Source of the DNA: Iris pallida
Taxonomy: Eukaryota; Streptophyta; Magnoliopsida; Asparagales; Iridaceae
Reading direction: 5' to 3'
DNA length: 64,000 bases
NCBI GenBank assembly: GCA_029216955.1
Contig: JANAVB010031417.1
Location: 22,207,881-22,271,880, forward strand
Part shown: positions 57,176-64,000 of the stretch, piece by piece
Layout of the letters: each line of letters opens with the position of its first letter
Numbering within the stretch: the stretch's first letter is position 1
Notes under the pieces: generated by a model
Database searches by the model: none
Told to the model about the DNA's origin: nothing
What the model saw: only the letters and a program-made list of their open reading frames with translations
Translations under genes and position numbers: made by a program

Positions 57176-57885
57176 GTGTAGGCTAGTCCCTTGGGTATAC
57201 CGGAGGTTTCATGGGAATGAACACATTTCAAATTCTTCCTAGCCACTGTTCGTCTGTTCGGAGAAAATGACATGTAAAAGAAAATCTCTAGAGGAGATGA
57301 CTCATTGACTCTACACCTCTGATCAATCATCGGTTTACAAGGAGGGAATCGGAACTTGAGAATGTTTATGAGAATCTATTTTTAGGAAAAATTTGAACAT
57401 TTTTATACAATGCAGCTTTTGAAAGTCCTTTGGATCCATGGAAGCAAATGGCGATTCGGATCCTCTCCTGGAATTCATAGAGAAGACAAAGTTTGCAGCA
57501 AAAGCAAACTCTACTGTCGATTTAGCAAAATCTACAGTACTTTCGGACATCAAGTTATTTGGACTCTTGGTACGTACTACGTATCACCAACCTCCACACA
57601 GTGCATGCATGCATGCACGTGGGACTCAAAAGTCATGTGAAATAGTCCACTTGGTAAATTGGTTCGGATCCGTATGACTAAGCCAAACTCTGGAAGTCTA
57701 GGAAAAGTTAATCACTCGAGGAAAAGAAAGAAAGAAATATATATATATATATAGTGTAACACCTGAAGTTTTGCTATTTTTCGTTGTGATATTTCCTTCT
57801 ATTGGGGGACCAAGAATACGTTACCAACTTTAATTTCCAGAGATCTATAGAGAGACCATGACCTACATATTAATAACTTGCAGGC
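57176..57885 (+). other. Host-like sequence with a candidate first exon (57438-57569)
   Basis: An ATG in good context (GATCCATGGAAGC) at 57438 opens 44 codons beginning MEANGDSDPLLEF and ending KLFGLL at 57569, followed immediately by GTACGTAC, a good 5' splice site in phase 0. A candidate acceptor TTAATAACTTGCAG ends at 57883, directly at the Copia-D insertion. I do not recognise the peptide. An (AT)n of about 16 bp lies at 57738-57754. It could be a genuine host exon, a pseudogene, or chance. Confidence 0.3.
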
Positions 57886-58682
57886 TGTTGGGAAAGAAGC
57901 GCGGAAATCTTTTTCCAAACCGGAGAGTACCTGCGAGAGAACCGAGCAATACAACGTACGAACCCAAAAACAACCACACAAAACAATCCACGCAGACACA
58001 GAGAATTTTTGACGTGGAAAACCCTTGCGGGAAAAATCACGGGACGATCGGAGTCCAATCCTGAGAAGCCTCCACTAATGGAATAGAAGAATTACACCCT
58101 CTACAAACTCCTCCCGATCCAAATCGGATCCCCACAACACTTAGAAGCAAGAACAATGATTACAAGGCTACGAAGAGCGAGAACGACGAGTAGAGATTAC
58201 CCGAACGCGATCTCTTTCGAAAACGACATTCAATCCTCCGTCTTCTCTCCCAAAGTTGCAATGACACTCTCACCTCCTTTCTCTCTCTTGTCGATTGTGT
58301 GCTACAATTGTGTTACTATGATTAGGGTTTGGAAATTCCAACTTAACTCCATAATCCCGCAACAACCTGGACCGTCTGATTAGATCCAATGGTGAAAAAT
58401 CACCCCAGATTTTCGCCCAGCCCGACGACACAGAGTTCAGGCAGAACTCTGTGTCGGGCTGCCAGAATGGTTCTGGAACAGCCAGACCGAGTTCGGCCAG
58501 AACTCGGCATGGGACCGAGTTCGGCCCGAACTCGGTGGCCCTAGTCCAGAAACTCCCCCTTTGTTAGCAGCAGCAGCAACAACTCCTCGTTGCCTACTTT
58601 CCGAACTTCTTCGACATCGAACGGCGCTCGTCGCACTCCAGGATCTTCTCCACATAGATTGGGAACCCCACCCACTCCAACA
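57886..58682 (-). repeat. 3' LTR of Copia-D
   Basis: 797 bp. Contains inverse-repeated GAGTTCGGCCCGAACTC-type words at 58430-58540 that can fold locally (CGACACAGAGTTC / GAACTCTGTGTCG and GACCGAGTTCGGC / GCCCGAACTCGGT), and an AGCAGCAGC run one unit longer than in the other LTR. Confidence 0.92.
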
Positions 58683-58699
58683 AATCTCCCCCTTCACAA

Positions 58700-59080
58700 C
58701 TATGGGGAGGATGTCGTCATCCCGACGATCTGCCTACAGTACTCAAACTTTCCCCTTGGTAGAATCTTCGTGAACATATCAGCTCCGTTGTCATCTGTAT
58801 AAACCTTCTCAAGCTCCGCGTCCTTCTTCTCAACCATATCCCGTATCCAATGATACCGAGTCTCGATGTGTTTGGACCGGCTATGAAACGTCTGATTCTT
58901 CACAAGGAGAATAGCACTCTGACTGTCGCAAAGCAAAGTATACTGCTCTTGCTTCAGTCCCATTTCCTGCAGTAGCTTCTTCATCCACAACAACACCTTG
59001 CAAGCCTCCATCGTCGCAATGTACTCTGCCTCTGTCGTCGACAAGGCAACACACTTCTGCAACCGCGACTGCCACGACAC
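58700..59080 (-). pseudogene. Copia-D RNase H C-terminal part, frameshifted
   Basis: 126 codons: SWQSRLQKCVALSTTEAEY, DSQSAILL, SKHIETRYHWIR and GADMFTKILPRGKF, the end of a copia polyprotein. It is one base out of frame with the upstream ORF, because of a small insertion in a CGCG-rich stretch near 59082-59095. Confidence 0.88.
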
Positions 59081-60218
59081 CGCGCGCTCCTCCCGCCAAC
59101 ATCAACACGTAGTCCGAAGTCGATCGCCTCGTGTCTACGTCTCCAGCCATATCAGCGTCGGTATACCCAACCAGCTTCAGCTCGTCACCACCAAAGGAAA
59201 GTCTCCAACCAGCAGTGCCCTGAAGATATCGTAGAATCCACTTGACCGCACTCCAATGTACCCTTCCAGGATTTGAAAGATATCTGCTAACCGTACCAAC
59301 TGCATGAGCAATATCTGGCCTCGTACACACCATGGCATACATAAGGCTTCCCACAGCTGAGACATATGGAACCCGCTCCATATCTTCCTTTTCGTCCTCG
59401 GTAGATGGACACTGCTCCTCAGTGAGCTTAAAGTGAGCCGCAAGGGGGCAACTCACTTTCTTCGACCCGTCCATACCGAAACGCTGAAGTACCCGGTGAA
59501 TGTACTTCTTTTGGGACAAATGTAGCAGCTTGGACTCTCTCTCTCGGCTGATCTCCATCCCAAGAATAGTCTTCGCTGCGCCCAAATTCTTCATAGAGAA
59601 GGCCGCGCCCAGTTGGCGCTTCAGCTCCGCTATACTAGTGGTATTCCGACCCACTAATAGCATATCATCTACATAGAGCAATAAAATAATAAAATCATCA
59701 TCGGCAAAATATCTCACAAATACACAGTGATCCGACGTCGTCCGTGCATAACCATGCTCCCCTATAAACGACTCGAACTTTCTGTACCACTGTCTCGGAG
59801 CCTGCTTCAGGCCATACAAGCTCTTCCTCAACCGGCAGACCAAATGTGACTTGCCCTTCTCACAAAATCCCTCTGGCTGCTCCATGTACAACTCCTCCTC
59901 AAGATCATCGTGGAGGAATGCCGTCTTCACATCCATCTGCTCGACCTCCAAGTCGAGACTGGCTGCTAATGCAAGTACCACCCGAATAGACGAATGCTTG
60001 ACGACAGGCGAAAAGATCTCATCATAATCCACGTCTTTCCGCTGACCGTAGCCTTTAACTACCAGTCTCGCTTTGTATCGAGGGTGAGTAGCATCATCCG
60101 TCTGCTTCACTCTAAACATCCATCGATTCTTCAAAGCCTTTTTGTCCTTTGGCAACCGCACCAGCTCATAAGTAGAATTAGTGTGCAAGGAACTCATCTC
60201 CTCCTGCATGGCCTCCAT
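59081..60218 (-). pseudogene. Copia-D reverse transcriptase and start of RNase H
   Basis: Minus-strand frame starting after a TGA at 60219-60221. [36 protein letters not shown] and the catalytic YVDD (LLLYVDDMLLVGRN) are intact, followed by RPDIAHAVGTVSRY and the RNase H start GYTDADMAGD. Beyond about 59095 the frame is wrong and the reading to 58881 is spurious. Confidence 0.9.
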
Positions 60219-61097
60219 TCACTTCTGTCTGTGTTCGTCTTCTATAGCATCTGCAAAGCTTTCGGGCTCTCCCCCGTCAGTCAAAAGCACATACTCATCC
60301 GGTGAGTATCTCGTAGATGGTCGACGATCTCTGTCGCTCCTTCTCAGTGGAGCCACTGGTGCTGGCTGTATACCAACAGCCTCCTCCCCTTCAGGAACTG
60401 CCTCTCTGGCATGCTCATCCTCCTGAGGGATACCCTGACCACCATCAGCAGGCTGATGATCAAGGTTGGGAGCTACTCCATGTACTGGCTCCCCCATAAC
60501 TGGATCCTCTGCGATGTCCTCTGGAAACTGCTCGAAGCGAAATAACTCTAACTCAGGCAATTTCTCAGCCTCAGAAGGCGTCTCGAAATCCTGAGTGTTG
60601 GTCATGGTTTGATCCTCGACGAATACCACGTCCCTACTTCTGTAGAGTTTTCTTTCCACCGGGTCGTAGAGTCTATAGCCAAACTCATCCCGACCGTAGC
60701 CAACAAAGACGCATCGCCTCGTCTTTGGCTCAAGTTTGGTCCTCTCGTCCTTCGGTACATGCACGAAGGCCTTACAACCAAACGCCCGTAGGTGATTGTA
60801 TAGCGGCTCTTTGTCGTACCATACTTTGTCAGGCACATCACCCTGCAAAGGAGCACTAGGAGACAAATTAATAACATAAGCAGCTATGAGAAGAGCCTCA
60901 CCCCAATAACTGTCCGACAAGTTTGCTTCTGACAGCAAACACCGCACTCTCTCCATCAGTGTCCTGTTTATGCGCTCCGCTACACCATTGAGCTGAGGTG
61001 TCTTGGGCGGAGTCTTCTGGTGTCGTATCCCTTGCTCTCTGTAATACGCATCAAAGGGACCAATGTATTCGCCGCCATTGTCGGACCGAACACACAA
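60219..61097 (-). pseudogene. Copia-D integrase catalytic part and linker
   Basis: In frame with the upstream ORF but separated by TGA 61098-61100. RSDNGGEY (second Asp), TPQLNGVAERINRTL (Glu), YWGEAL, FGCKAFVHV and FVGYGRDEFGYR are all present. The acidic linker then runs to a TGA at 60219-60221 where Trp is expected (HRQK then MEAMQ). Confidence 0.9.
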
Positions 61098-61100
61098 TCA

Positions 61101-62732
61101 CTTCTTGCCCGTCTCTCTTTCAACAGAGGCCTGAAACTCTTTGAAAGTAGGTAGCACCTGATCTGTGGTCTTTAAGGCATAGACCCAAACCTTCCTGGAA
61201 CAGTCATCAATAAAAGTTACAAAGTAAGATGCACCACCAATAGATTTTACCTTCATAGGACCGCAGACATCCGAGTGAATCAACTCGAGCAACGCCGGCT
61301 TTCTTGAACTTGGGTGACTTTGGAAAGACACCCTATTTTGCTTCCCAGCTAAGCAGTGCGTGCACTTCTCCAACTTTGTAGACTTGAGCCCTGGAATCAC
61401 CTTCTTGTTCACCAAGTAGCTCATCCCCTTCTCGCTGATATGGCCGAGCCGCCTGTGCCACAACTCGGTAGACGCATCACTGACTGCGTTCACCTTCTGT
61501 GCCCCCTGTGCGCTCCCCTCCATATAGTAGAGACTGGACTTCTTGCTTCCTCTGGCAATCACCATCGAACCCCTGGAAAGCTTCCACTGACTATTTCCGA
61601 AGAGATTGAAGAATCTCTCGTCATCCAACCTTCCAACCGACACCAGGTTGAAACGGATATCAGGGACATGACGAACATCTTTGAGAACAAGAATCACACC
61701 CGTCTTCATTCTCAAATGCACATCTCCAACGGCAACCGCCTTCGACACATCTCCATTGCCCATCTTCAACACTCCACAGTCGCCTGTTGTGTAAGTGGCA
61801 AATAGTGCCCTGTTGTGAGATACATGTGCTGAAGCCCCTGAGTCCACCAGCCAAGAATTGTCATCGCATGCGAGGTTTGTGATAACCTCATCACCTACGA
61901 CGATCACATCGCCTCCATGCATCGAGACCGCCGCTGTAGTGTTCTCTTCTTGCTTCCTATTGTCGCCCTTCTTCTCTCTCTTCCAAGCGAAACAGTTCTG
62001 CTTGATGTGGCCCTTCTTACCACAATGGTAACACTCTGAGTCCTTGTAACGACCCTTGGACTTCCCCCTGCACTTGTCTCTGCCACCACCTGGACCCCTG
62101 CTTTTGCCCCTTCCGCGGCTCTCTGAAACCAATGCCTCTGAGTGATGGGATGTAGATGAAGTGCTCTGAGAACGTCTCCGCATCTCTTCATTCAGCACCC
62201 CGCTCTTGGCAAACTCCAGACTGACCATGCCCTCTGGAGCAGAAGCGATCATAGATACTCGTACGGTCTTCCACGAGTCTGGCAATGTACACAGCAGCCA
62301 TAGTCCCTGAACTTCGTCGTCGAACTTGACTCCCATTGAAGACAGCTGGTCAACCACGCCCAGGAAATAACTCAAGTGATCCGTAATAGACGCCACATCT
62401 TTGTACCGCAGACCCATCATCGTCCGGATCAGGAATAACTTGTTTACCCCGGTCTTCTTTGCGTACAGAGATTCCAGTTTATCCCATAACGTCTTCGCGT
62501 GCTCAATATTGGCAACGTGGTTGTACACGTTCTCGTCAACGAACTGCCTGATGTATCCGCACACCTGTATATGCTCGAATTTCCAGTCCTCCTCGAATTT
62601 ATCACTGGGCTTCTCGGATGCAAATACGGACAGATGCAGCTTCTTGACAAACAGCAAATCTTTCATCTTGCTCCGCCAATAGTGATAGTTGGTGTCGTTC
62701 AGATTCACCATGCGCACCGGCTTCGCGTCCAT
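61101..62732 (-). pseudogene. Copia-D gag, protease, integrase N-terminus (544 codons)
   Basis: ATG at 62732, 69 nt from the 5' LTR. The gag N-terminus contains NLNDTNYHYWRSKMKDLL and DKLESLYA. The nucleocapsid knuckle CYHCGKKGHIKQNC (residues 234-247) is intact. Protease is WLVDSGASAHVS (residues 294-305). The zinc finger has WHRRLGHIS...CTHCLAGK. Integrase starts LELIHSDVCGP and YFVTFIDDCSRK, and the ORF stops at TGA 61098-61100 directly after ETGKK. Pattern is typical of the TNT1-like copia group. Apart from the stop, this half looks intact. Confidence 0.9.
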
Positions 62733-62801
62733 CTCTCCTCTCTAGTTTCTGTCAACTCCTGACACCCTTCTGAATTCCAGAACCTGGCTCTGATACCACT
62801 C
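62733..62801 (-). other. Copia-D leader and primer-binding site
   Basis: 69 nt between the 5' LTR and gag. TGGTATCAGAGCC (minus strand) at 62798-62786 matches the 3' end of plant initiator methionine tRNA, the usual copia primer site. Confidence 0.88.
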
Positions 62802-63595
62802 TGTTGGGAAAGAAGCGCGAAAACCTTTTCCCAAACCGGAGAGTACCTGCGAGAGGACCGAGCAATACAACGCACGAACCCAAAAACAACCACACAAAAC
62901 AATCCACGCAGACACAGAGAATTTTTGACGTGAAAAACTCTTGCGGGAAAAACCACGGGACGATCGGAGTCCAACCCTGAGAAGCCTCCACTAATGGAAT
63001 AGAAGAATTACACCCTCTACAAACTCCTCCCGATCCAAATCGGATCCCCACAACACTTAGAAGCAAGAACAATGATTACAATGCTACGAAGAGCGAGAAC
63101 GACGAGTAGAGATTACCCGAACGCGATCTCTTTCGAAAATGACCTTCAATCCTCCGTCTTCTCTCCCAAAGTTGCAATGGCACTCTTGCCTCCTTTCTCT
63201 CTCTTGTCGATTGTGTGCTACAATTGTGTTACTATGATTAGGGTTTGGAAATCCCAACTTAACTCCCTAATCCCGCAACAACCTGGACCGTCTGATTAGG
63301 TCCAATGGTGAAAAATCACCCCAGATTTCCGCCCAGTCCGACGACACAGAGTTCGGGCAGAACTCTGTGTCGGGCTGCCAGAATGGTTCTGGAACAGCCA
63401 GACCGAGTTCGGCCAGAACTCGGCCTGGGACCGAGTTCGGCCCGAACTCGGTGGCCCTAGTCCAGAAACTCCCCCTTTGTTAGCAGCAGCAGCAACTCCT
63501 CGTTGCCTACTTCCCGAACTTCTTCGACATCGAACGGCGCTCGTCGCACTCCGGGATCTTCTCCACATAGGTTGGGAATTCCACCCACTCCAACA
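62802..63595 (-). repeat. 5' LTR of Copia-D
   Basis: 794 bp, collinear with 57886-58682; the only length difference is a 3-bp unit in the AGCAGCAGC run. Confidence 0.92.
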
Positions 63596-64000
63596 CAGGC
63601 ACCCTGTACAAGAAAAAACCCTTTTTTTATATGCGTTTACAACTAAGTAAGATTTGATAGTTGGCGGATTTTGTTGACGATAAAGTTGTTCGTGCGCATG
63701 CACGTGCATGGCCGAGGACGTTGTCGCTGCCAGCTGCCAACCTGCCATCAAGAATGACAAACACCGCCGTATTCCTCCCGCATCCTCCTCTGCTCTGCTG
63801 CCGCCTCCTCCTCCATCTACGAGGACGCCTCAGCCCTCCCCCTACTGTTATGTCGTCCTCCGTCGTGTGTTCCGCCGGTGCCGCCTCCTCCTCCGCCGAT
63901 GTCGCTCCATCTTTTCCCTTCTACCGTTCCGTTGTTCTTGTCCGTATGTGTGCACCGGTTATGTTTGTGTATGTGCCAAATTATAGTATTGTATAGCAAA
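63596..64000 (+). other. Host-like flank right of Copia-D, GC-rich and proline-coding; no certain gene
   Basis: Starts with the duplicated CAGGC. Two overlapping plus frames (63661-63996, and 63708-63986 from ATG) are Pro/Ser/Arg-rich from CCTCCTCC repeats, without a recognised domain. If the exon at 57438-57569 is real, this could be its continuation, but the peptide after the CAG (APCTRKNPFF, stop at 63657) does not support a long second exon. Confidence 0.3.

Larger units (their letters stand above)
57886..63595 (-). mobile_element. Copia-D: complete Ty1/copia element (5710 bp), minus strand
   Basis: LTRs 57886-58682 (3') and 62802-63595 (5') start TGTTGG and end CAACA in both readings, with perfect 5-bp target duplications CAGGC (57881-57885 and 63596-63600). 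The initiator-Met primer-binding site TGGTATCAGAGC is at 62798-62787 (minus), three bases from the LTR. The polypurine tract GAAGGGGGAGATT lies at 58683-58695. Gag-pol is a single frame with two TGA codons and one frameshift. I count about 27 substitutions over 794 aligned LTR bases (about 3.4%, or 1.3 million years at 1.3e-8 per site per year). Confidence 0.93.

Noticed and set aside
63661..63996. 111-codon plus ORF as a host gene
   Set aside because: Starts without ATG, is Pro/Ser-rich from CCTCCTCC repeats, overlaps another plus frame and lacks a domain.

Overview
This is nuclear DNA from a flowering plant with a large, repeat-rich genome. The evidence is nested Ty1/copia and Ty3/gypsy-type LTR retrotransposons, CACTA (En/Spm) DNA transposons with plant-type subterminal repeats, Tourist-like MITEs, long GT/AC/AT microsatellites, and a captured fragment that looks like a plant B3-domain transcription factor. 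I see no bacterial-style operon, no rRNA or tRNA gene and no confidently intact host gene. Almost all coding potential is transposon-derived, and every transposon reading frame carries at least one lesion.

Layout. 1-4777: a minus-strand gypsy-type element cut by the window start (internal leader 1-582, 4.2 kb LTR 583-4777). 5599-16783: a complete plus-strand non-coding LTR element of LARD type (LTRs 4262 and 4232 bp, 2.7 kb internal region), inserted into a (GT)n microsatellite. About 17.8-22.0 kb: a left-truncated CACTA element with the 3' end of a TNP2-like transposase gene, a five-exon Transposase_24 (TnpA-like) gene, a 350-bp foldback and subterminal repeats. 22.0-33.35 kb: an old plus-strand copia relic (Copia-A) split at its integrase region by a minus-strand solo LTR (23068-30391), which is itself split by a second solo LTR (25791-28625) carrying 24 copies of a 16-bp repeat.

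34066-47218: a minus-strand copia element (Copia-B) whose gag is interrupted by a complete 5642-bp CACTA element (40259-45900, 3-bp duplication ATA). That CACTA element carries 2.0 kb of B3-like gene sequence arranged as two consecutive inverted repeats. 47294-47924: a solo copia LTR with a perfect target duplication. 48508-50070: three Tourist-like MITEs. 50840-57175: a young copia element (Copia-C) with 99.3% identical LTRs, a nearly open pol and no recognisable gag. 57886-63595: another copia element (Copia-D, minus) inserted at a possible splice acceptor. The patches 47930-50839, 57176-57885 and 63596-64000 are the most host-like sequence.

How the parts relate. The gypsy-type LTRs at 583-4777, 5599-9860/12552-16783 and 23068-30391 belong to one superfamily: the same U5-side end, TTGAC-rich tract and leader. 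The two CACTA elements share TTTTAGTAGTG ends and AGCGACGT-type subterminal repeats, so CACTA-2, which has no transposase, may depend on relatives of CACTA-1. The most unusual object is CACTA-2: a transposon carrying two tandem hairpins of a captured host-like gene, flanked by 76-bp direct repeats. It is a candidate source of small RNAs against a host B3 gene.
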